Source: SFFI01 sp964398655
GTDB taxonomy: Bacteria > Bacillota > Clostridia > Saccharofermentanales > DTU023
DNA length: 34,295 nt
Assembly (NCBI GenBank): GCA_964398655.1
Contig: CAYNNG010000021.1
Span: 1 to 34,295 of the forward strand
Reading direction: 5' to 3'
The stretch's first letter is position 1, and each line of letters starts with the position of its first letter. Of this stretch, positions 6,665-14,255 are shown in pieces. The notes under the pieces were generated by a model. The model was not told the DNA's origin. It saw nothing but the letters and a program-made list of their open reading frames with translations, and ran no database searches. Position numbers and translations under genes: made by a program.

Positions 6665-7885
6665 TTAGTACTGACTGTATTCTGGAATCAGAGATTTTTT
6701 AATTTTACCATTTACCCAGTCTTCCCACAGGGGTGACATCTCCCGCAGGCGCTGGATGATGGGCGGTAAGGCCTCTGCCAGGGCATCTATATCTTCCTGG
6801 GTAGTCTCACGACCTATGGTCATACGCAGGGAGCCGTGGGCAACTTCATGAGGCAGTCCCATGGCTAGGAGGACGTGGGAGGGATCTAGTGAGGCCGAGG
6901 TACAAGCAGAGCCGGAAGAGCAGGCAAAACCTTGATGGTCCAAGAGAATAAGCATGGACTCCCCTTCAATGAACTCAAAAGAGAAGTTGACATTGTTGGG
7001 CAGGCGTTTGCTGGGATGGCCATTCAGTTTGGCGTAAGGGATAGCAGTGGAAATGGCCTTGATCAGACGGTCCCTAAGTTCAATCTGCCGCTTGGCTTCT
7101 TGGTCCAAGCCCGCGACGGCTAAATCTAAGGCTTTGGCAAATCCTTGGATCAGGGCCACATTTTCTGTGCCCCCGCGCTTGCCCTTCTCCTGTGCGCCAC
7201 CGTGGAGTAGGTTATCCAGACGATTGCCTCTGCGCAGGTAGAGGGCACCAACCCCCTTGGGGCCGTAGAGCTTATGGGCGGAGAAAGAAAGCATGTCTAC
7301 GCCCAAGTCTTCTACATCAATCGGAATAGCGCCCAAGGCCTGTACCGCATCCGAGTGGAAGCGCACCTTGTGGGCCTTACAAATCTCACCAATTTCCTTA
7401 ATAGGCTGTAAGGTGCCGACCTCGTTATTGGCCATCATGATTGAGACGAGGATGGTATCGTCACGCATGGCTGCTCCTACATCTTCTGGTCTGACCATAC
7501 CGTATTCATCTACATCCAAGTAGGTCACTTCAAAGCCTTGCTTTTCAAGCCACTCAGCAGTGTGCAGGATAGCGTGGTGTTCAATTTTGCTGGTGATAAT
7601 ATGCTTGCCCTTCTTCTGTAAGGCAAAAGCTGTACCCTTAAGGGCCCAGTTGTCAGCTTCTGTGCCACAGGAGGTAAAAAAGATCTCGTCGGGCTTAGCA
7701 TTAATATTCTTGGCCACCCTCTCGCGGGCATCAATAATGAGATTTTCCGCCTCATGGCCTTCCTGATAAAAGCTAGAGGGGTTGCCGTAATGGTTTTTAT
7801 ACACATCCACAATAGCTTCTAGGACTTCTGGACGCACGCTGGTCGTGGCCGCGTGGTCAAAATATCTGCGTTTTTGCTGGCTCAT
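6665..7885 (-). CDS. nifS: Cysteine desulfurase, NifS/IscS type (Fe-S partner)
   Basis: A PLP enzyme that converts cysteine to alanine and holds the sulfur as a persulfide for transfer to NifU. The N-terminus YFDHAATT is diagnostic; His104 (IEHHAIL) and Asp179/Gln182 lie in the PLP pocket; the Schiff-base lysine is Lys205 in SAHKLYGPKG. The mobile-loop cysteine is Cys328 in SSGSACTS, within the long flexible loop of group I (IscS-like) enzymes. It has 406 residues, typical for the family. It is first in the nifS-nifU-M18 peptidase run and has a candidate promoter about 70 bp upstream. A second, divergent desulfurase at 12992-14143 suggests that the two are specialised. Confidence 0.94.
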   Translation of the reverse strand: MSQQKRRYFDHAATTSVRPEVLEAIVDVYKNHYGNPSSFYQEGHEAENLIIDARERVAKNINAKPDEIFFTSCGTEADNWALKGTAFALQKKGKHIITSKIEHHAILHTAEWLEKQGFEVTYLDVDEYGMVRPEDVGAAMRDDTILVSIMMANNEVGTLQPIKEIGEICKAHKVRFHSDAVQALGAIPIDVEDLGVDMLSFSAHKLYGPKGVGALYLRRGNRLDNLLHGGAQEKGKRGGTENVALIQGFAKALDLAVAGLDQEAKRQIELRDRLIKAISTAIPYAKLNGHPSKRLPNNVNFSFEFIEGESMLILLDHQGFACSSGSACTSASLDPSHVLLAMGLPHEVAHGSLRMTIGRETTQEDIDALAEALPPIIQRLREMSPLWEDWVNGKIKKSLIPEYSQY

Positions 7886-7955
7886 ATCTACTCCGTATTC
7901 TAAGTTTCTGTCCAGTACCTAAATACTGTCAACAAAAGTACATAACTACAGCTTT

Positions 7956-7983
7956 ATTTTAAGTAAGGGTAAGTAAGCCTCAA
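7956..7983 (-). promoter_or_regulatory. Candidate promoter of nifS-nifU
   Basis: On the minus strand a TTGAGG box (7978-7983) is separated by 16 nt from TAAAAT (7956-7961), reasonable sigma-A elements upstream of nifS. A 6-bp inverted repeat abuts the -35 box. Assigned by eye; the -10 is five of six to consensus and the -35 four of six. Confidence 0.4.
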
Positions 7984-7998
7984 GTAACACTAGTTACT
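7983..7998. promoter_or_regulatory. Inverted repeat next to the nifS promoter, possible operator
   Basis: AGTAAC (7983-7988) and GTTACT (7993-7998) are perfect inverted arms around ACTA, directly upstream of the candidate -35 box. The placement fits a regulator site. The regulator is unknown; no IscR-type gene is in the window. Confidence 0.3.
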
Positions 7999-8109
7999 GG
8001 GTAGCTACTCAAAAGGCTTAATTTGAGGGATTAAACGCTGACTAGGCCTGGCACTGTCGCCAGTTTACCAGCTCCTTAGCGGAAGCATTGAGGAACTACA
8101 GGACATAAT

Positions 8110-9417
8110 TTACCGGCCTAAGTAAGGGGCAATTTTTTCCAGCCAAGTCTGGATCTGTTTTTCGTAGCCCAAGTCGCCCGGTACGTAATAGACCTTGCCT
8201 TGCAAAACTTCGGGTAGGTATTCCTGTTTGGAAACATGCAGAGGATAATCGTGGCTATATAGGTAGCCCTCACCATAGGATAAATCGGCCATACCCTCTG
8301 CCGGGGCATTACGCAGATGGAAAGGAACCTCACCTATCTTCCCCTTGCGCACGTCACTAAGTGCGTCATCAATAGCCAAATAGGCAGAATTAGACTTTGG
8401 CGAAGTAGCGACGAGAACAACAGCCATCGAAAGAATAATTCTTGCCTCCGGCATGCCGACGGCCCTCACCGCGTCCCAGGCAGACATACATATGGTCAAA
8501 ATTTGAGGATTTGCCAAACCCACGTCTTCAGCAGCGCAAATAACCAGGCGGCGAGCGATAAAATTCGGGTCTTCCCCACTTTCCAGCATACGAGCTAAAT
8601 AGTGAAGAGCGGCGTTTGGATCGGAGCCTCGCATGGATTTAATAAAGGCCGAGATCGTGTCATAGTGGCCTTCGCCATCCTTGTCATAGCGTAAGGGAGA
8701 TTGCTGTAGACAGTCACCCATAATTTCCAGGCTCAACTTTCTAACCCCTGCTTCAGTGGGGGCAGTAGTTGTAACTGCCAGCTCCAAGGCCCTAAGCGCG
8801 ACCCTGGCGTCTCCCCTGCTGGCTTCTTGTAAAAACTCCCGTGCTTCTGGTGCGAGCTCAATCTTAAGTTGACCATAGCCACGTTCGGGATCTTGTAAAG
8901 CCTGGTCCAAAACCTGGCCAATTTCTTCAGAGCTTAAGGGGTAAAGCTGAAAGACCGTAGACCGTGAAAGGAGCGCCTTGTTGACTTCGAAGAAGGGATT
9001 CTCCGTGGTAGCTCCAATTAGAATAATGGAGCCCTCTTCTACAGCTGGTAAGAGAGCATCTTGCTGGGCCTTATTAAAGCGATGAATTTCATCGATGAAA
9101 GCAATGGCCTTGCCCTCAGGGCAAATAAAAGGATTTCGGCTGTCTGCGATAACCGCCTTGATATCTGCTACCCCGGAGGTAACCGCGTTGATGCGGTAAA
9201 AAGGTCTTTCGCTATTTTGAGCAATCACCCTGGCCAAAGAGGTTTTGCCCGAGCCCGGAGGCCCAAAAAGGATGATAGAAGACATCTGGTCAGATTCAAT
9301 CATCCTTCTGAGCATTTTGCCTTCTCCCAAAATATGACGCTGGCCGATATATTCGGCCAGCGTCCTGGGAGCCATACGATATGCTAGGGGTTCTTGCTTT
9401 TGAGAACCAGTAGGCAT
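8110..9417 (-). CDS. rarA: Replication-associated recombination protein A, AAA+ ATPase
   Basis: RarA (MgsA) is a clamp-loader-like AAA+ ATPase that acts at stalled replication forks. The Walker A motif is GPPGSGKTS (52-60), Walker B is IAFIDEIHRF (104-113), and GATTENPFFEVN and LLSRSTVF correspond to the sensor/arginine-finger region. The C-terminal part (about 250-435), including RGSDPNAALHYLARML, is the tetramerisation domain typical of the family. Length 435 is normal. The start lies 5 bp after the glyA stop with no good ribosome binding site of its own, so translation is probably coupled to glyA. A weak 5-bp hairpin at 8048-8063 follows the gene but lacks a U tract. Confidence 0.94.
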   Translation of the reverse strand: MPTGSQKQEPLAYRMAPRTLAEYIGQRHILGEGKMLRRMIESDQMSSIILFGPPGSGKTSLARVIAQNSERPFYRINAVTSGVADIKAVIADSRNPFICPEGKAIAFIDEIHRFNKAQQDALLPAVEEGSIILIGATTENPFFEVNKALLSRSTVFQLYPLSSEEIGQVLDQALQDPERGYGQLKIELAPEAREFLQEASRGDARVALRALELAVTTTAPTEAGVRKLSLEIMGDCLQQSPLRYDKDGEGHYDTISAFIKSMRGSDPNAALHYLARMLESGEDPNFIARRLVICAAEDVGLANPQILTICMSAWDAVRAVGMPEARIILSMAVVLVATSPKSNSAYLAIDDALSDVRKGKIGEVPFHLRNAPAEGMADLSYGEGYLYSHDYPLHVSKQEYLPEVLQGKVYYVPGDLGYEKQIQTWLEKIAPYLGR

Positions 9418-9422
9418 AGGGA

Positions 9423-10664
9423 CTAGTTAAAATCCTTATAGAGAGGATATTTAGCTAAAAGCGCGTCAGCGCGGTTACGGATCTCTTCTTCCTTAGCGTC
9501 AAAGTCAAAGATAGCCAAGCTGATGAGGTCAGCGATCTCATCCATGTCAGCTTCCTTCATCCCGCGGGTAGTAACTGCAGGAGTACCAATACGCAGGCCA
9601 GAGGTGATCGTCGGCTTCTCTGTATCAAAGGGGATGCCGTTCTTGTTAGCTGTAATATGGACCTTATCCAGATTTTCTTGCAGAGTCTTACCAGTTACAC
9701 CGGTACCGGTGAGGTTGATGAGGATGAGGTGGTTATCAGTACCGCCGGTGCAAAGCTGGACGTTTCTGTCTAAGAGACCTTGGGCCAGGGCTTTAGCGTT
9801 AGCAACGACTTGCTGCTGATAGGCCTTGAACTCAGGCTTCATAGCTTCCGCGAAGGAAACGGCTTTACCAGCGATAATGTGCATGAGGGGGCCGCCTTGG
9901 ATACCAGGGAACACAGCAGAGTCAATCTTCTTGGCTAACTCCTCTTTGCAGAGGATGATACCGCCACGAGGTCCACGCAGGGTCTTATGGGTGGTAGAAG
10001 TAACCACGTCTGCATAAGGCACGGGGTTCATATGGAGGCCGGCAGCAACCAGGCCAGCGATATGAGCCATATCTACCCAGAAATAGGCACCAACTTCATC
10101 AGCGATTTCGCGGAATTTCTTAAAGTCGATAGCCCGAGGATAAGCAGAAGCACCTGCAATGATCAGCTTAGGTTTAACTTCATGAGCTTTTTGACGTAAA
10201 TCGTCGTAGTCAATTTCCATGGTGTCGCGGCGGACTTGGTAGGAGTGGGCCTCGAAATATTTACCGGAAATATTGATCTTCATACCATGGGTTAAGTGGC
10301 CACCGTGAGCAAGTTCCATACCCAGGATCTTGTCGCCAGGCTTGCAGAGGGCAAAGTATACTGCCATATTGGCGTTGGCGCCAGAGTGGGGCTGCACGTT
10401 AGCGTGATCACAGCCGAAAATTTCCTTGAGACGGTCACGGGCGATGTCCTCTACTACGTCAACATATTCACAGCCGCCATAGTAGCGTTTGCCAGGATAA
10501 CCTTCAGCATATTTATTGGTGAGGACAGATCCATTTGCTTCCAAAACTGCTTCGGAAACAAAGTTTTCAGAAGCAATAAGCTCGATATGGTCTTGCTGAC
10601 GTTTGAGCTCCTTCATGATCGCTTCATAAACTTGTGGGTCTGTGGATTTGATGTGTTCGTACAT
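9423..10664 (-). CDS. glyA: Serine hydroxymethyltransferase
   Basis: A PLP enzyme that interconverts serine and glycine and loads one-carbon units on tetrahydrofolate. Family signatures are IELIASENF near the N-terminus, KYAEGYPGKRYYGGCE (51-66), and the Schiff-base lysine Lys227 in VTSTTHKTLRGPRGG. At 413 residues it is full length. AGGAGG lies 6 nt before the ATG. The gene follows thiI by about 90 bp and is followed directly by rarA. It functions with FolD, whose 3' end is at the right edge of the window, although the genes are far apart. Confidence 0.96.
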   Translation of the reverse strand: MYEHIKSTDPQVYEAIMKELKRQQDHIELIASENFVSEAVLEANGSVLTNKYAEGYPGKRYYGGCEYVDVVEDIARDRLKEIFGCDHANVQPHSGANANMAVYFALCKPGDKILGMELAHGGHLTHGMKINISGKYFEAHSYQVRRDTMEIDYDDLRQKAHEVKPKLIIAGASAYPRAIDFKKFREIADEVGAYFWVDMAHIAGLVAAGLHMNPVPYADVVTSTTHKTLRGPRGGIILCKEELAKKIDSAVFPGIQGGPLMHIIAGKAVSFAEAMKPEFKAYQQQVVANAKALAQGLLDRNVQLCTGGTDNHLILINLTGTGVTGKTLQENLDKVHITANKNGIPFDTEKPTITSGLRIGTPAVTTRGMKEADMDEIADLISLAIFDFDAKEEEIRNRADALLAKYPLYKDFN

Positions 10665-10753
10665 GGATTGCCTCCTAGTTATTAATGCAGTGTGCTTATT
10701 CTATCATATTTTCGCTTAGTTAAAGGCAGAAACACGATAGCAAACTGGATGAT

Positions 10754-11968
10754 CTAACAAATGTTATTTGCTAGCTTAAGCCGTATTCTCTCGGTTTTCT
10801 GCACCGCTTCTAAAGTCAGGCCCAAAACATCAAGGTGCTTCTCTGCCCTCTCCGCATCACCTAAGCGTGGGTGAGTTTTAGGATGCTTGGCCACAAATAC
10901 GGTACAGCAATCTTCATATGGCAAGATGGAAGTCTCAAAAGTCCCGATATCTCTGGCTATACTAATAGTGGAATCCTTATCCATACCAATAAGAGGTCTG
11001 AAAATTGGCATCTCCGCCACCTTATCTGTGCACACCAGGGCTTCCAAAGTTTGGCTAGCCACCTGCCCCATGCTTTCGCCAGAAATTAACGCGGGGATTT
11101 TTTCCCCTTGCGCAATAGCCTGGGCGATACGGATCATCATCCGCCGCATGACGATAGTCATCATATCCTCGGGACAAGCTTCATTTAAGGCTAGCTGGGT
11201 ACTGGTAAAATCCACAATGTGCAGGTCTAAGTCTCCGGCGTAGCGGGTAAGGATTTTCGCCAGGTCAACTACCTTCTTTTTAGCCTCTTCACTGGTATAG
11301 GGGAAGGTGTGGAAATATATGGCAGATAGCCGCATGCCTCGCGATGCCATCATGTAGCCGGCCACAGGACTATCGATGCCTCCAGACAACATGAGCAATC
11401 CCTGGCCGCCCATACCTACGGGCAGGCCTTTACGTCCCGGAATAATTTCAGTGTAGAGATAAAACTCCTCGCGCACTTCTAGATAAAAAGTCAGTTCGGG
11501 CTCATGCACATCTACCCAGGCCTGGTCAGGGAAATGGTCTAAAATCAAGTCACCCAAACGCACAGCTAAGTCATAAGTTTTTAAGGGAAAAGCCTTGTTG
11601 GCTCGTTTAACCTCTATTTTGAAGCTGTGCCTTTGACCATTTGCAAATTTTTCGCTCGCGAGTTTTAAGACATTGGCATCAAGCAGGTCTAAGTCTAAGG
11701 GAAAAGCGCGCACCGGACTGGCAGAGACATAACCAAACACGTCCTGAACAGCTGTGAACGCCGCCGCTGTATCAAGATCTTCCTGATCCTCTCCTGCCTC
11801 AATCCAAATTCGCGAGTCGGCGCGCGTGAGCTTAAAAGAGCCCTCATGCCGCAAACGGTACTCCAGATTTCTCAACAGTTGCTTTTCAAAGCGGCCGCGG
11901 TTAAGCCCCTTGAGGGCGATCTCCCCTATCCTGACCAAGATCAACTCACGATAATGCGCCTGCGTCAT
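10754..11968 (-). CDS. thiI: tRNA 4-thiouridine synthase ThiI, rhodanese-less form
   Basis: ThiI adenylates U8 of tRNA and inserts sulfur to make s4U; it may also serve thiazole synthesis. The protein has the N-terminal ferredoxin-like/THUMP region (about 1-165) and the PP-loop SGGIDSPVAG (about 195-204 from this start). It ends soon after LPYEDCCTVFVAKHPKT with no C-terminal rhodanese domain, as in Bacillus ThiI, which takes sulfur straight from a dedicated NifS-like enzyme. Such an enzyme lies two genes upstream. The start is uncertain: TTG 12013, ATG 11980 and ATG 11968 are in frame, none with a strong ribosome binding site. I chose 11968 because homologues begin only a few residues before the R-x-GEI motif. 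Confidence 0.9.
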   Translation of the reverse strand: MTQAHYRELILVRIGEIALKGLNRGRFEKQLLRNLEYRLRHEGSFKLTRADSRIWIEAGEDQEDLDTAAAFTAVQDVFGYVSASPVRAFPLDLDLLDANVLKLASEKFANGQRHSFKIEVKRANKAFPLKTYDLAVRLGDLILDHFPDQAWVDVHEPELTFYLEVREEFYLYTEIIPGRKGLPVGMGGQGLLMLSGGIDSPVAGYMMASRGMRLSAIYFHTFPYTSEEAKKKVVDLAKILTRYAGDLDLHIVDFTSTQLALNEACPEDMMTIVMRRMMIRIAQAIAQGEKIPALISGESMGQVASQTLEALVCTDKVAEMPIFRPLIGMDKDSTISIARDIGTFETSILPYEDCCTVFVAKHPKTHPRLGDAERAEKHLDVLGLTLEAVQKTERIRLKLANNIC

Positions 11969-12362
11969 AGTTTCTTGCATAAGTTTTGGTTTTCCATTCT
12001 TAATTAGATTCAACTTGATGCACTCAAGGCAGAACGCCTAGATTCCGCCTCTTTTGCGCTCCAGACTAGCAGTAAGCTTAGTTTCAACCACCTGAGTGTA
12101 ATTTAAATTAAGGTCAAAAGCAAAGCTCCACCCTCTAGGGAAGTAGAATTGCCCACATTTATCTGGTTCCACACGGTTTGCGGAGGCTCAAAAATGGTTG
12201 GTAAAACGCTGTTAAAGCCGGATTACCAACCATTTATTACTCTCCGAGATCATAGCTAGTGATCTTAGAGCTTAAAACTAGAACCAGTATTGATGTTCAG
12301 ACCAAGGCCAGGAATTAACTTAAGGCCCAGATTAGGAGTTATCTAAATAGGAAGAATTAGCC
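11969..12362. other. Intergenic region between osmC-like gene and thiI
   Basis: No gene is supported in this stretch. If thiI starts at TTG 12013 or ATG 11980, the first bases are coding. The only clear element is the 13-bp hairpin at 12192-12235. I looked for T-box and other riboswitch signatures on the minus strand, including the GGGTGG-type antiterminator, and saw none that convinced me. Confidence 0.7.
12192..12235 (-). terminator. Long hairpin between osmC-like gene and thiI
   Basis: AAATGGTTGGTAA (12192-12204) and TTACCAACCATTT (12223-12235) form a perfect 13-bp stem with an 18-nt loop. On the minus strand it follows the osmC-like gene and runs into a short T run (ATTTTTG). It could end or attenuate transcription before thiI. 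The long loop and modest T run lower confidence. Confidence 0.45.
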
Positions 12363-12809
12363 CTACTTTTCAATAACTACTTCCGTACGAATCATGGGGA
12401 CACCATGCTCTAGGTTATCGCCAACTGGGCAGTGTTCGCTCATGAACTGGGCGAAGGCATCAGCTTTTTCCTGAGATTCATTGGTCTTGAAGTGAAGCTT
12501 ATAACGAATTTCAGAGAATCCATTACGGACCTCGGGGTTCTTGCCTGTGAATCCGTCAGGATCCAGGTCCCCTTCCATCTCTATCCAGAACTCTTCAAAT
12601 TTGAAATTTTGCATGCGGGCAAAGGATTTTGCGACGATGGATTGGCAGGCACCGAAAGCACAGAGCACAGCTTCTACGGGGTTCATGCCCTCGTTGGATC
12701 CGCCTAATTCTTTGGGTTCATCAAGGAGGATCTTAAAGCCACGAGATTCACATTCCACCTGTAAGCCTTTGTCGAGAAGCGTTGCTTTTGCGGTCATTGT
12801 TTGTTTCAT
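12363..12809 (-). CDS. OsmC/Ohr-family thiol protein
   Basis: Members are small homodimeric proteins that reduce organic hydroperoxides or persulfides with two cysteines. Here both are present: Cys55 in FGACQS and Cys127 in EHCPVGDNL, each in the position typical of the family. At 148 residues it is full length. It is closer to general OsmC/YhfA-like proteins than to classical Ohr, judging by EHCPVGDNL instead of the Ohr C-terminal motif; this is by eye. GAAAGGA precedes the ATG with 9-nt spacing. A good promoter overlapped by an inverted repeat lies directly upstream, so it is probably separately regulated even though it sits between a desulfurase gene and thiI. Confidence 0.88.
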   Translation of the reverse strand: MKQTMTAKATLLDKGLQVECESRGFKILLDEPKELGGSNEGMNPVEAVLCAFGACQSIVAKSFARMQNFKFEEFWIEMEGDLDPDGFTGKNPEVRNGFSEIRYKLHFKTNESQEKADAFAQFMSEHCPVGDNLEHGVPMIRTEVVIEK

Positions 12810-12849
12810 AGTAATTCATCCTTTCCGCTCACAATTTGCAAGCTATTTG

Positions 12850-12875
12850 CTTGTATTATATACATCATATACAAG
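12850..12875. promoter_or_regulatory. Inverted repeat over the osmC-like promoter, possible operator
   Basis: CTTGTAT (12850-12856) and ATACAAG (12869-12875) are perfect 7-bp inverted arms spanning the -10 box and part of the spacer. An AT-rich dyad in this place is typical of MarR/OhrR-type repression of ohr/osmC genes. The window's MarR gene at 1599-2087 is a possible but unproven partner. Confidence 0.45.
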
Positions 12876-12884
12876 CATTGGAAA
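12855..12884 (-). promoter_or_regulatory. Promoter of the osmC-like gene
   Basis: On the minus strand a perfect TATAAT (12855-12860) lies 18 nt from TTTCCA (12879-12884). The -10 ends about 45 bp before the ATG. The -35 is four of six to consensus. Confidence 0.6.
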
Positions 12885-12991
12885 GAGGCGATGCAGAAAC
12901 ATATCATAAAGCACAAGGACCCACTAGGCGCAGATGCACACAAACAAGCACATAGGAACTGTTTTTTTAATATCAGAATTCTATTGGATGC

Positions 12992-14143
12992 CTAGATGCC
13001 AAACTCTCTTACAGCTTGAGCAATCCGAGCCGCTAAATCCACGACCTCTTCCTGCGTATGCCGAGGGCTGAGACTCACTCGGAGGAAATGTAAAGCCTGG
13101 TCTGGAGTCAGGCCGAGGTCTAAGAGGGCTTGAGGTGCTTTCTGTTTGCTGGATGAGCAGGCAGAGCCAATGCCCACCTCCCAGCCTGCTTGGGAGAGCA
13201 CCGTTTGAATGTTTTGGGCCCGCAGTCCGGGTATATACAATGAAACAATATGCGGCACGGCAGGGTCAGGCGACAGGAGTTCGTAGGTAAATTTTCCGTC
13301 TTCTTGCTGGTGCAAGGCAGACAAAAAAGCTTCTCGCAAGCTAGAGACTTTTTCAACTCGCTCTACCCTTCCCGCTACAGCCTTTTCCACGGCCAAGGCG
13401 GATGCTAAGGCCAGAGCGGGGTTTTCCGTGGAAGACCGTCGGCCATCCTCTTGACCACCTCCATGCAGCAAGGGGATGAAACGCTTGCGATAATTTGCCA
13501 GGAGCAGCCCTGAGCCTCTAGGGCAACCGACTTTGTGCAAACTAAGAGATAAGTAGTCGACGTCCCAAGCGGCAAAGTTAATCTCACACTTGCCCAAGGC
13601 TTGGACTGCATCAACATGGATACGGGCTTGAGGCGCATGCTTCCTAACCAGAGCCGCCATCTCTTGTATGGGATAGATGGCGCCCGTCAAATTATGGACA
13701 TAAACCGAGCTAAAGAGGTCTACCCTTTCTTTATCCAAGGTCTCCTCAAGGAGGTCTAAGTCAAGACTTCTTTGCCGGAGAGGTAAATACGCAACCTTCC
13801 GTCCCAGTTCCTCCGCCACAAAGTCTAGGCTTTGGCTAGTAGCAGCGTGTTCGGCGGCGGGAGCCAGAAGTAAGCCGTCTCGTGACCTGGTTTGCAAGGC
13901 CACACTTTTAATCACCGTATTAATAGATTCAGTACCTGAAGAAGTAAAAATTACTTCGCTGGGTAAGCAGTTGAGGGCACGGGCTATACGCTCTTTAGCT
14001 TCCTCCAGAGCAGACTTGGCGGCTTGTCCGCCCGCATAACGCGTAGCAGGATTAGCGGGATATTTACGCAAGGCTTCAATATAGAGTTCCAGAACTTCAG
14101 GATCCAGATCTCCAGTTGCCGTTTGGTCGAAATAATGAGACAC
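12992..14143 (-). CDS. Second cysteine desulfurase, probable sulfur donor for ThiI
   Basis: A NifS/CsdB-fold PLP enzyme, distinct from the one at 6665-7885. The N-terminus is YFDQTATGDLDPEV; the Schiff-base lysine lies in SLHKVGCPRGSG (residue 204 from this start), and the persulfide cysteine in GIGSACSSSK (residue 329). Pocket residues differ from canonical IscS: VHNLTGAIYP replaces the usual NNExGxxxP. In Bacillus a similar enzyme next to thiI (NifZ) feeds ThiI, and gene order suggests the same here. I chose the GTG at 14143: GGAAGGTG sits 6 nt upstream of it, whereas the GTG at 14152 is part of that binding site. A 10-bp hairpin lies just before the ribosome binding site. Confidence 0.88.
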   Translation of the reverse strand: MSHYFDQTATGDLDPEVLELYIEALRKYPANPATRYAGGQAAKSALEEAKERIARALNCLPSEVIFTSSGTESINTVIKSVALQTRSRDGLLLAPAAEHAATSQSLDFVAEELGRKVAYLPLRQRSLDLDLLEETLDKERVDLFSSVYVHNLTGAIYPIQEMAALVRKHAPQARIHVDAVQALGKCEINFAAWDVDYLSLSLHKVGCPRGSGLLLANYRKRFIPLLHGGGQEDGRRSSTENPALALASALAVEKAVAGRVERVEKVSSLREAFLSALHQQEDGKFTYELLSPDPAVPHIVSLYIPGLRAQNIQTVLSQAGWEVGIGSACSSSKQKAPQALLDLGLTPDQALHFLRVSLSPRHTQEEVVDLAARIAQAVREFGI

Positions 14144-14163
14144 GAATTTCACCTTCCAAATAC

Positions 14164-14187
14164 GAGGGCCAGGAAAACCTGGCCCTC
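14164..14187. repeat. Perfect hairpin in the leader of the second desulfurase gene
   Basis: GAGGGCCAGG (14164-14173) and CCTGGCCCTC (14178-14187) form a perfect, GC-rich 10-bp stem with a 4-nt loop. On the minus strand it lies between gntR and the desulfurase gene, with GTATTT and then the Shine-Dalgarno sequence right after it. No U tract follows, so it is more likely an mRNA-stabilising or translation-affecting structure, or an imperfect terminator of gntR. Confidence 0.6.
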
Positions 14188-14255
14188 CATAAAGTAATTT
14201 AATGAATTATGACAAATTAAGAGTTAAAGCAAAACCGCAGCGTTTGTGAGAAATT

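Noticed and set aside
11969..12362. T-box or metabolite riboswitch upstream of thiI
   Set aside because: The 0.4-kb spacer is long enough, but I found no conserved antiterminator or aptamer signature; GGGTGG is present without the following ACC context.
12801..12995. 64-codon plus-strand frame between the osmC-like and desulfurase genes
   Set aside because: It overlaps the osmC promoter, has no ribosome binding site and a composition unlike a protein.
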